A stretch of 64,000 bases of DNA from Mercurialis annua (taxonomy: Eukaryota > Streptophyta > Magnoliopsida > Malpighiales > Euphorbiaceae): NCBI RefSeq assembly GCF_937616625.2, contig NC_065576.1, forward strand, positions 48,914,128 through 48,978,127. The letters run 5' to 3'. The notes beneath the pieces are model-generated. The model saw nothing but the letters and a program-made list of their open reading frames with translations. It was not told the origin of the DNA and made no database searches. The stretch's first letter is position 1. Every line of letters begins with the position of its first letter. The position numbers were made by a program, and so were the translations under genes. This document shows positions 1-10,788 of this stretch, piece by piece.

Positions 1-1827
1 ATCTCATTAAGAAAAGGAGTCTTGGTCTAGATAAGATCAGCTTTATTCGAATAATCTGAATAATAGAATAAAGTTCAAGACGAGTTTTAAGCGATTCACT
101 TCAAATAGACGGACCCTCAAAAATTCAATCTTTGATTTGAAATCTTCGAAGAGTTGGCCTGCCAATACGAGTGATAGAGTTCGGATCTAAGAGTCCGATA
201 TTTATCAAATAAATTTATTTTTTGCACGAATATCGAAATCCGAAAACCATTGGTCTAGATTTATCGTACAGGTGGCAAACTGCAAATGGATTGATGGAGA
301 CAACCTGGAAAATATTTATTAACAAGTTTTGCCCGTGTGCAAGTGCAATCAAAAGACCTCAATATTATTAGTGTGGGGTTCGGTAATTTGATGAATGTCT
401 CCTCACCAACTGGCCATAATTTACAAACTAGCTAGCAGAATTAGCGGACTAGGTTCATCTCAATACTAAAACAAAAACATTGGGCTCAAAAGGTTACTTG
501 TGAAAGTTAATAAAAAAGACAAAGCTCACATGCATGTTTGGGTTTGAACTCTGTCTCGTGGGGTTTTGTCTTGTCCTTATGCCCATTACTAAGGGTCCAT
601 TAACTACTTTACCCAACCCATCTTGCTTTCTTATAGCTTCATTTTGCCTCTTGGATCTAAAAACAAAACACTATATGACTCACTTTTTTTATAAATAACT
701 AATATTAATAATTCATGAAAAATTAATGTATTTTTTTTATTTTTGTTATATTTTATTCTAAATCAATTTAAGATTAATTCATTATTAATCTGAAATTGAT
801 TTTATGTCAATTTAAAATCAACTTAAATGTTCACTTATTCTATATTTTTTAAATTAATATTTGATAATTGTTTTAAATTATTATAAATGGTTATTGATGG
901 ATCTCCCTTCTCAACATAATATTTGAACCTGTATAAAAGAGTAGATGATTTATCGGACGATGTTTGTTCGATTAGCGCTCAGACGCTCAAATCAGTTTTT
1001 CAAATTAAGAGAGTTGTATTTAATATAATCGTGTTGTAGACATACCTTAACTCCTTTATACACTAATTACGATGAATACCTTTTAAAGTTGTAATAGGAA
1101 AGAGATTCCTATTAATTAGTTGTATAAATATAAATAGGAAAAAGATTTTTATTCAGAATTTAGGAGTATCTTCCTAAATAAGATTATGAATATGTTTTCA
1201 AGTTGAAAAATAATTCCGCAAGATCTATTCTTTTAAATTTTTTATATTGTTTCTCTTGCAATCATATCTGCTGCAACACACTTTGGATATGATTATGAGA
1301 TTTATCGAATCATATAGAATTCGACCTTTTTGAGAATTCGGGCGAATCCTTTTAAATAGTCTTTAGTCACAGGGAGTTCTTTATGATTTCGGACACAACT
1401 AGCTTTGTATGAGTTTTTAAATTCGCTCTGGCGAGTGAATCTTGTACGACTTGATTGTTTTATTATGAAGTTCGATTTTCATCATTTATTAGCATGTAAT
1501 AAATGAGAAATCAACCTATTTTTATGTCACTATATGAGCATGTGATTTAAGTTTTGCCTTTTAAATTGTGATTTTAGAAAATTTCTTTTTCTGTTTTTAA
1601 TAAGTAGAAAAGGGGGAATTTGTGAAAAAATATAAACTCAGTTTACTATAAATAAAAGATTTTATTTTGTGTAATTTATGTTTTTAATATGGGAGGGGCA
1701 TAAGTATTATAGTTTGTGTTAAAATTAACTAATTTTTGAATGCAATGTATAAACATAAATTTCAATACTTTTAAAAAAAGATTTTACATAAAAAAAGTAC
1801 ATGATTCATGAATGTAATAAAAAAAAT
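1..1827. other. Gene-free AT-rich stretch
   Basis: I see no gene here. The part from about 950 to 1500 has mixed composition and a TATA-like run near 1126, which could be a decayed LTR, but no second LTR, primer-binding site or TSD is visible, so this stays a guess. Confidence 0.4.
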
Positions 1828-2223
1828 TGAGCAAACTATTATAAGGTCTCCCGTATTTATCACAATTCACAGTATGGTCCCTCTTATTTGAAAATCAAGC
1901 GATATGTTTCTCAATTTTGTTTCTGTCAATAATTTAGTTATTTCGTCCATTTTTGGTGTTAGCCAATCAAGTCAATGAAACTATATGGTCCTCCACTTTT
2001 ATTTCTCTCGACGATTTAGTCAATCATTTTTATTTTTATTAGCGATTTCGTCCCTCATATTTGAAAATTAATTTACTCCCGAGTCGTTTAACTCTGTTAA
2101 CTAAGATGGAGGGACTAAATTTTTGACGAAAATAAAAGTGAGGGATTATATTATTTGATTTTTAAATAGGGGAAAGTAAAGTTTGAATTATGATAAATGT
2201 GAGAGGTTTTATAGTAATTTTTT
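1828..2223. mobile_element. MITE-like inverted-repeat element
   Basis: The two ends are imperfect inverted repeats. The left arm reads ACTATTATAAGGTCTCCCG and continues into a TTTATCACAATTCA-like run. The right arm, read on the other strand, gives ACTATAAAACCTCTCACA and the same continuation. Inside are further mirrored GGTCCCTC-type blocks. No coding sequence is present. I could not fix a TSD, so the superfamily is open; long arms of this kind are usual for Mutator-like MITEs. Confidence 0.5.
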
Positions 2224-2447
2224 CTTTTTCAAAAAAACATCCTTTTATCTTATGAAGCTAATAGTCGAAACAAAAAATGAAAATGACTAATAGCATAAAA
2301 ATATTTAAAAATATAACATCAATTGCCAATTACCAATTAACTCCTGCAGCAAAAAGTTATCCTGCTGCAAAAAGTTAAATTTCCATCTATCAACCAAACA
2401 AAAAAAGAAAAACATCAATCTGGATTAATAATTTTTTTCATGCGAAT

Positions 2448-2467
2448 GGGTTTAGGGTTAGGGTTTA
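2448..2467 (+). repeat. Short telomere-type repeat (telo-box)
   Basis: Nearly three units of the plant telomere repeat TTTAGGG occur here in tandem, in AT-rich DNA with no gene close by. It may be a telo-box from an old promoter or a short interstitial telomeric repeat. Confidence 0.6.
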
Positions 2468-2692
2468 TAATAATAAACGAATTTCTACTTTATTTGCCTC
2501 ATCTTTATATGTGTAGAACCAAAAGTTGATGGGCATTTATTTAATTGGTGTTAATTATAATCTCTTTTGGATCACCATGATTATCTTTCTTTTACTTGCG
2601 TTTGAGATTAATCTACTAGACTATATGTCTAAATATTGCCATTGGGATTTGCAAAAGATGAATTCATTGAACAAATTCTCCTTTTCTTTTAA

Positions 2693-2981
2693 GGGTTAAA
2701 TGCAAATTCATACACCAACTTTGACCTAATTTGCAATTACAACATAAACTTTTAAACTTGACAATGTCGGTACCCAACTTTCATTTCTTGGCAAATTGGT
2801 ACACCGACCAATCATAAAACGACAAATGGCGGTTTATTACAGTGTCCACGTTAGTGTTTTTTGAGTTTGGTGTATCGATTTGCCAAAAGTGTAAAGTTGG
2901 TTACTGACATTGCCAAGTTTCAAAGTTTATGTTGTAATTGCAAATTAGGTCAAAGTTGGTGTATGAATTTGCATTTAACCC
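2693..2981. mobile_element. Mutator-like MITE with 9-bp TSD
   Basis: A 289-bp element with inverted ends of about 110 bp that begin GGGTTAAATGCAAATTCATA. It is flanked by the perfect 9-bp direct repeat TTCTTTTAA (2684-2692 and 2982-2990). A 9-bp duplication together with long inverted ends is the mark of Mutator-like (MULE) elements. There is no reading frame, so it would have depended on a transposase supplied elsewhere. Confidence 0.85.
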
Positions 2982-3165
2982 TTCTTTTAATTACAATACT
3001 AATATATATTTGACTTATAGATGCAATGGTTAACAAAAATTGTTCTGTATTTTTCTTTAATTAAGTTGCTAATTTTCAATAAATATGCACCACTCATTAT
3101 CAAATAGATGGTGTAGATCAAAAAAGTATAATTTTAATTAAATTTATCTACACCATCCTATGAAT

Positions 3166-4305
3166 TAGGGATGGCAATGGGGAGGGGATTCCCCGATCCC
3201 CATGGAGACCCGCTCCTAATGGGACGGGGAATCCTCACCAATTGTCCCCATGGGTACGAGGATGGGGGAAGATTATTCCCCATCCACGAGGATGGGGAGG
3301 GGACGGGGAGTGTAGTCCCCACCCCATGAGGATCCCCATCCCCGTCCCCATGGGGACCCGATTTAGTTTTATATAATTTATTACACTTTTTAATATATTA
3401 GTCATAATTTTTAATAATTTTATTTAATTATCAGAAAATTAAGTAATGATTTTTAACGATTTTTTATTTTATTTTAATTATATTATTTTAATATTTAAAA
3501 TTGCTGAATATTTTAGATGATTAATTAATTTTTGGATAATTTAATTTATAATTTTTTATTATTATTAATATTGAACAGATCATTTTTTTTCTTAAATGTT
3601 TCATAAAAATAATAAAAATATTTAAATATTTATATTAGAATTAGACGGGGATGTGGGGATCCCCATGGGGATGGGGAATCCACGGGTATGGGGATGGGGA
3701 TGAATTAAACTCCATCAAATAAATGGGGACGGGGACAGGGATTCCTCATAGAAGTGGGGACGGGGATGGGGATAGCTTCCCCACCCCCACCTAGGGGTGT
3801 AACTGAGTCAATCTCGCTCGCGAGCTACTCGAAACCCGACTCGATAAAGCTGACTCGAACTCGAATTTTTAAGGCTCGTTTAATAAACGAGTCAATCTCA
3901 ATTTCAGTGATACTCGACTCGAAACCTCGCGAGTAAGCTCGTTTATATATTTCTATGCTAATTTGATATGATATTATTTTAATTTTAAACCTTAAATATT
4001 TAATTCATATATCTTTCGTTAAGAAATATGCATAAAATAGATAATATAAATTTATTTATATATAAAAAGAAATATCGTATTTAAACTTTTATTAAATTTT
4101 TATATTTTATTGAAATTTATTAAATAATAATAAGACTCGATTAAACTCGTTAAGCTCGCGAGCTTTCGATAAACTCGATAAATACTCGATAAATTAACTC
4201 GAAACTCGACTCGAAATTAAACGAGTCAATCTCAATCTTTTCGGTACTCGACTCAGCTCGACTCGGTTACACCCCTACCCCCACCCCGCCCCATTGTCAT
4301 CCCTA
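3166..4305. mobile_element. Non-autonomous hAT element (outer of a nested pair)
   Basis: The ends are TAGGGATGGCAATGG and its imperfect inverse CCATTGTCATCCCTA. They are flanked by the perfect 8-bp TSD CTATGAAT (3158-3165 and 4306-4313), as expected for hAT. The internal sequence is rich in GGGGAT/ATCCCC runs (3175-3360 and 3640-3790) around an AT-rich core, and encodes nothing recognisable. A second hAT element sits inside it at 3792-4277; without that insert the element would be about 650 bp. Confidence 0.88.
3792..4277. mobile_element. Non-autonomous hAT element nested in another hAT
   Basis: A 486-bp element with ends TAGGGGTGTAACTGAGTC and GACTCGGTTACACCCCTA, flanked by the perfect 8-bp TSD CCCCCACC (3784-3791 and 4278-4285). 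The subterminal regions carry many ACTCGA/TCGAGT and GCTCGCGAGC motifs, as expected of transposase-binding repeats. It landed in the C-rich end of the older hAT at 3166-4305, so it is younger than its host. Confidence 0.88.
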
Positions 4306-4313
4306 CTATGAAT

Positions 4314-5660
4314 GGTGTAGATCATAAATATGAACTTTCAAGTTGAAATAAACTTGAAAAAATCCTAATTCAAATTTATTTTTTATTCTATGCACTTTTA
4401 ATTTATACTTACTATTTATTTTTTATCAAGCGTATAAATTAGAAATACTTGTACTCGAATTCATTAGAATTTAAGAGAATTTAATCTGAAAAAATAACAA
4501 GAATATACGAGATTATTATACCATTTCGGTACTAGAATAAAATATCCAAGGGATATTCTTTTTAGTAGTTCTTGTAGAGTGAAAGAATTTTTTGCAGCCT
4601 ACAACAGCTAAAGCGTAAAATCCAAATCACAATACAAGAAAAAAAGTATAATGATGCATAACATCATCTTTCAAAGAATGAAGGAGATAACAAAAAAAAA
4701 AGAGTATATACCTTTATTTTAAAAACATAAAAAGTGTATATACTTCATCTCAAAATAAATATATCACTGAACATGCATAAAAGAAAACCAAATTAGATTC
4801 CAGTTTGATAATTGTATAATTAGTACTCAGTATGGGAGTACATCAAACCGAACCAACTGAACAATCAAATAAATCAGTAATTAATCTTTTTAAGAATAAT
4901 ATCACTTTTTATAAGTTTAAATGGTTATGATGTATGATATATTATATTAGCTTAAATGACTCATAAATATATATTTTTTTATAAATTTATCTTTATTATA
5001 TTTACAAGAAAATCAATTCATGTATTTTAGTTAAATTAAAATCAACCTGAAGCAAAATGAATTGTATCATTTAATTCAATATTATTTTATTTCTTCAATA
5101 ACCAAACCATTTTACTACACTGAAACAAACTAATTGATGCATAACCTCTAATAGACTGTTACTACATCACCCATTTAAAGAAATTAAAATATTTTTGTTT
5201 GATTAATTATCAATTTTTAAATTTTCTTTTTTTACTGAGTCAAGAATAAAGTAAAGCCGAGACACATTTTGTCGAGTCACACTCATAGTGCCCCATCCAT
5301 GCTTTGCACGCGAATCTTTGACAAAAAAAATATGAAGATGAGTTTTGGATTTTGATTTATCTGATCATCATTTACCAACTAATTAACATCTGTTAATTTA
5401 ATTATTTGGTTTTAAGCTTCTTTTAGAATAGTTTTTGACTAATTGTCCTAGGAAATCCACTGTTACTTGTCATTAATATACCAAAAGACATGCATGGATT
5501 TTCCATATGATTAACCAAACAATTTACTGTTTTACGGTCAATTTTTCATCATTTTTGCTTGTAAGGTGGGAAAATGACAAAATTAACTTAAATTATTACC
5601 ATTACCTCTAATTAACAAAAAACTATTACAAACAATTATAATCATAATCATAATTAGTTA
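4314..5660. other. Gene-free AT-rich stretch
   Basis: No gene, RNA or well-bounded repeat is visible. The sequence is AT-rich with scattered poly-A and poly-T runs. Confidence 0.5.
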
Positions 5661-5670
5661 CTACTGTATA

Positions 5671-6090
5671 TAATTAGATTGAATTTATGTTAAACAAGTT
5701 CAACTAGTTGATAGCTAAATCAACTTTTGGACTAATTTAATTCATCTTCTAAATTGAGTTGTGAGCACATTTTTTTTAATGAATGAGCACATAAAATTAA
5801 ATAATTATAATTAGTAATATAACTAGATTTAATATGTTAAACAAGTTTTGGGATAATTCATCTTCTGAATTGAGTTGGTGGGCACACCTATCATGATCAG
5901 CTATTCATACTTTAAATTCAATTGGTAAATGTGGAAATATATTAAAGATAATAATTATAGTAACTAAAGTATATTACTAAAAATAAAATGTTAAACCAGT
6001 CCAACAGTTAGTTGATGTCTAATCAATTTTTGGGTTAATTCATCTCTAACTTGAGTTGGTGGGCACACCATAATCATCAGCTCATGCTTG
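5671..6090. repeat. Three degenerate tandem copies of a ~150-bp unit
   Basis: Three blocks share the order GTTAAACAAGTT (or GTTAAACCAGTC), then a TTTTGGG(A/T)TAATTCATCT-like core, then TTGAGTTGGTGGGCACACC or a decayed form. They lie near 5688-5775, 5838-5890 and 5990-6070, with an AATAATTATAA-type spacer before each. They have diverged considerably, so the array is old. Confidence 0.6.
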
Positions 6091-6768
6091 CAGAAGCTAG
6101 GGGGATGTTTGGGATTATTATTTGATGTAAAAATAATGTTTTTTTTAAGTCATTTAATTTATTTCATTTTTATGAAAAAAATGTTTAATCTGTTTTTCAA
6201 AACCAGTAAAAAAACCAATAATCTCCATTTAAAAAAGAATACTATTTTTAATCACAATTCCAAGAATTCCAACTCAACATTTTCTAGCTGCACTATTTTT
6301 TTCATACTCAAGTAGTAGAAGAGCATAACTACTTTATATTCCAGACTAATGCAACAATTAGAATTTTTTCATTTAATTAGCATAACTCTTTTTCTTGGGC
6401 AAAATTTAGCAAAAGTCTTTGAATGTTGACATTTTGCAAAATGGAGTCAAAAATCAATTAGTTTAGGTACCATATAGGTGGAGTTGGAAGTTGGAGTTTA
6501 AACCAAACTGAATTATCTAAAAATAAAATCTTATGCAACTAAAAATGAACGATTTAATTAATTTATTTTAATTTTAAAAAAATTAGTTCAATTTGATTTT
6601 AATTTAAAAGAGCAAAAAACAGAAAAACAAAATCCAAACTATCAATATATAATAAATTATATTCTTATTATTTAAGTAACTCAAACATATAATACAATAT
6701 TGTTTAGTCTATTTTTTTTTAAATATATATAGGTGGAGTTGGGAGCAACTAAATGATGGAAGGTGTAA

Positions 6769-6974
6769 ACCTCAATGCTCAGTTGGGTTGGTAAGGCGAT
6801 TTCTTATTTTAAGTGAGGTCAGATTTGAACCGTATTTATATATGTAGCCATTTAGGATTTAGGGTTAGATTTTTATCTCCCGCAAAAAATCTACCCAACT
6901 CGAATGAAAATTAGTCTGAATATGAAAGATTTAAAAATGTCATTTTATAGTTTAAATCCGGTCATTAAAAAAAA
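6769..6974 (+). mobile_element. tRNA-derived SINE with 14-bp TSD
   Basis: A 206-bp insertion flanked by the perfect 14-bp direct repeat GATGGAAGGTGTAA (6755-6768 and 6975-6988). Near the left end are tRNA-like promoter boxes: CTCAGTTGGGTTGGTAAGG as box A and GGTCAGATTTGAACC as a decayed box B. The right end is an A-run directly before the second TSD copy. This is the layout of a SINE copied by a LINE machinery. Confidence 0.85.
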
Positions 6975-7336
6975 GATGGAAGGTGTAAGAAGTAAGTGGT
7001 GGGGCTGAATGAAGCAACTTTAATCTTAAGAATTTTAGACTCATTAGGCAACACAAATACCCCACACAGCAAGCAAGTTAAGATAAATAAATTTGGGTAC
7101 CACATTTGGATTGGAAAAGCTGAAAATAACTTTTCTTATACAAAATCATCCATCTGTGGCCAGAGAAAAATTGCAAAATCCTGAAAATATGAATTCATTA
7201 AAAAAGGGGTATAGTAACCCTTCCACAAAAGCGTTTTGCATGTTTCATACATAAGTACAAAATTTTGAGCTGTAAAGACTAAAGAGAGAAAATGAGAGGA
7301 TTATATGAGAAATGGAAACATATATAATATAAAATA

Positions 7337-7657
7337 GGCTAAATTCATTCAAAAATTCTTATACTATTAACTCTCATTTTATTTATTTTTGTCAATTTTT
7401 TCGGTTTTAGAGAGTTTTTTTATTGTAAATTTTTATTATTTTTTCCCAAATTCATGCACAGTGCTGACGTGGCACTCATTCATTGGTGCAATTTGCTGAG
7501 GTGTAAGTTATTTTTAAACAATGAATGAGTGACACGTCAACACCGTGTATGAATTTGGAAAAAAAAATGAAAGTTGATGTATTGTTATGAGAAGTTTAAA
7601 GAACGTGATTAAATTGAAAAAACACGTAAGTTTAGTGAATTTTTATGACATTAACCC
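7337..7657. mobile_element. MITE-like foldback element
   Basis: The centre forms a long hairpin: CCAAATTCATGCACAGTGCT at 7446 pairs with an arm ending GTATGAATTTGG near 7558, with TGAC(G/A)TG..CACTCATTCATTG motifs in both arms. The outer ends (GGCTAAATTCATTCAAAAATT and GAATTTTTATGACATTAACCC) match only roughly and no TSD is clear. The same family occurs at 20272-20582. Confidence 0.6.
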
Positions 7658-8063
7658 GTTTTTAAATTAAAGATGAAAGAATCTTAACATTTGTGGGTGA
7701 ATTTAATTCTATAATTTTGATAAAATGATGTCTAAGGAACATATTATCTTATCTTAGCTATAATTCATTAGTTGTTTGTTTCTATTCTAGTGCGAGTAAA
7801 ATTAGGTCTGATCATTTTAAAATATTTTTAATTTTTTAATTTATAAACAATAAAAATGTTTATTTTAATCTAATTTTGATAGATATATTTTAGATAAAAC
7901 CAATTATTCAAAAAATTTAGATGCCAAATATTTTTTTATATATGATAAAACCATTTAATTTCATCATTTGTAGCATTATTTCGATAAGTATCATCCGGGT
8001 GAAAAATAAATAGATTTAGTCATAAAATAAAAAGTATGTTTCGATTATTACTATAGTTAGGCC

Positions 8064-8077
8064 ATATATATATATAC

Positions 8078-8120
<43 letters not shown>

Positions 8121-8182
8121 TATATGTACATATATATGTATATATATATGTATATATGTATATATATGTATATATATATGTA

Positions 8183-8213
<31 letters not shown>

Positions 8214-8217
8214 AAAA

Positions 8218-8305
<88 letters not shown>

Positions 8306-8308
8306 ATA

Positions 8309-8345
<37 letters not shown>
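8064..8345. repeat. TA-rich microsatellite
   Basis: About 280 bp of (TA)n with regularly placed CA/TG interruptions and one A-run near 8207-8218. Open frames read through it on both strands give only Tyr-Ile-Met strings and are not genes. Confidence 0.95.
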
Positions 8346-8347
<2 letters not shown>

Positions 8348-9318
8348 GAAGATTAAGATCTTTAACTAATTGAATTTTATTATGATGATTAGGTTTGGCC
8401 CTACATATGTATCATTAGTGCAATAATTTGAGTTTGTATGCTGTCTCTAATTATAAGTTTTAATTATTTCTCTTAGAACAAAGATAGAAATAAGCCAAGG
8501 AACAAAAGATTGATCTGGATCGACATGATTCTATTTAGCTTTCTTCTTCAAAAATCACATGAGATAACATTATTAATTATTTCAATAAATATTGTTAATA
8601 AATTATAGTATAAATGGCACTATAAATGTTAGACATCAATCAGCTAGATCGTGAATTCAATTTTTTTTTGAACAAATACTCCTTTTTATAATTATTACAA
8701 TGTATTTGTATATATAGTTTGGCCATGAAATTTTACTAAGACAGTGAACTGTAAATATAAAAATTATAATCGACAATTTGTCAATATTAATCACGACGGA
8801 GCTTAGAATCATAATTATTTTTTAAATAATTTAACGTTTTCGATTAACTCCTAGGACGGATGCACATATCGGCATATGCCATAGTATATAATTGATCAAT
8901 TTTAATTTTTGTATCAATCGCAAACAATCGAACTATCATATTTCTGTTCATGCATTCATTACTTCTTTAGTTTTAACAAAAAAAAACATATTGAACCCGT
9001 TTTGATCTTCACTACATAAATTATATTTTCATTAGGTCTTCTCCAAATATTTATCTGATTATACCAAACTCACTCTTTTTTTTAAGAGTATTTTTTATTT
9101 AATTTGTTAATTATTTTTAAACTAAAAAGTTCCACAGAAAAAAAAAATAAGAAACACATAAAGACTCTGGCAATGGCATTATGGCATTAGCTTTTCGGAC
9201 TGCGGAAACTAATAGCAACCTTCTATAAAGATTTACAAAATATGTTCTTTGAATAAAGGTTGTGTGATCAAATTCTGATCATTTACTTATTTTAGGGGGT
9301 ATAATCAAGGTGTAGGGC
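8346..9318. other. Gene-free AT-rich stretch
   Basis: No gene or bounded element is visible. Confidence 0.45.
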
Positions 9319-9681
9319 AGGAGTGAGTAAAAAATTGATTAAATCAGATTAGTTCATCTACTATAATTAAATTGGTCAAAGATTTTAGATTAATTGAGTT
9401 AATTCTATTATTTCAGTTAATAAAAAATTTAGTCCGATTGTAGTTAATTTTTTTCTTCAAAATTTGATTAATTAAATTAGTCAGATTAAGCGATAATTTT
9501 TTTGATAATTATATTTTTATTTTTATTTAATTATATGAATCTTTAATTTGATCGGTTATATTTTATTGTATAATACTTAAATAAAGTAGTTAATTCGATC
9601 AGTTTAGTTAAAAATATAAAATTAATTTAATTTTAATTAAATTAATCAATTTTATTTAAGCTGATCGTTTGATCACTCCTA
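9319..9681. mobile_element. Possible hAT-like MITE
   Basis: The ends AGGAGTGAGTAAAAAATTGAT and ATCGTTTGATCACTCCT are partly inverse to each other, and both are followed inward by ATTAA-rich mirrored sequence. No convincing TSD could be read. Low confidence. Confidence 0.35.
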
Positions 9682-10468
9682 ATGCGGTGTGTAGCCAATT
9701 TTTTTTTATCATCAGCCATAAATATTCTTTTATATCTTTCGACATTACCTTTTATTTTTAAATTGTTATTATCAGGATTGTATTGAATTACCATTTATTT
9801 TTTACGACATAGTCCTATTTTGTTTCCCTATCATTAGTTTTTCATTTTATTTTCTCCTTCATATTTAATTTTTTTATTTTCCAACATGTATTTCACATTA
9901 TTGATGGAATGGGAAGAAAAATAATCAAATCAAACTTGCTATTAAGATGAAAATGAAATAATGATCAAATTTAGGTCAAGATATGAAGAATAACAAGGGT
10001 TGAATTGCAATTTATGAGGCAGAATGGACCCACAAAAGAAAGAATAGAAAAATTGTGGGCCAATTTGAATAGGACCCACAAAAGCAACAATTGTCTGTTG
10101 GCTACCCCGTTAGGTAACAGAGTTGAGAAGGACCATTACAGCAATTGTGGATCATCTCACGTTAAGTTGACATCAAATTTATGCCCACTTGTCACTTTGC
10201 TGCCTACTTTTTTCAACTATGTTCACTTCACCACTACCACTCATTTTTTTTCAAGATTTTGCCCCTTTACTTATGAAATTATCAAAGATTTTGCCATTCT
10301 CCTTAACTAATAGAGACGAGAGATCTATTGCAATTTTGGATTTTAACTATGAGTGAGCAACAAGGAATATTCGGTTATAAATCGATTGATCGGTTATTTC
10401 ATTTAAAATAATAAAAATAAATAATAGATATATAAAACATTTAATTCCACTAGCTAAACTTTTAAAAA

Positions 10469-10788
10469 GGTAAAATATATTTATCTATCCACAATTAGAG
10501 ATCGTTTGTCAAATATATCATAATTTCAAAATTTTACTAATTTGATCCATCATTTTTTTCAATTTATATCAATGTAACTGCTCGTTTAGCGCTGATATAG
10601 CACATTACTAAATGTACAAAAATTTGTCCATACTTGACAAATATAACATATCTTCACTTTAGCTATAATTTAGAATTAATGTATTTGCAACACTTAAAAA
10701 TATAATGGATTAAACTAATGCAATTTTAAAATCACAATATGTTTAGTAAACGAGCTATAGTTGTTGATGGATAAATATATTTTATCAT
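10469..10788. mobile_element. MITE-like inverted-repeat element
   Basis: The left arm TAAAATATATTTATCTATCC and the right arm GATGGATAAATATATTTTATC are inverse. The match continues inward (left ATCGTTTGTCAAATATATCAT against right ATGTTTAGTAAACGAGCT). The length is about 320 bp and there is no coding sequence. The TSD was not resolved. Confidence 0.6.

Noticed and set aside
8057..8369. Open frames on both strands of 66 and 81 codons
   Set aside because: They lie in a TA microsatellite and encode only Tyr/Ile/Met strings.
10005..10310. A 101-codon plus-strand frame
   Set aside because: There is no recognisable motif, promoter or splice context, and the composition matches the surroundings.
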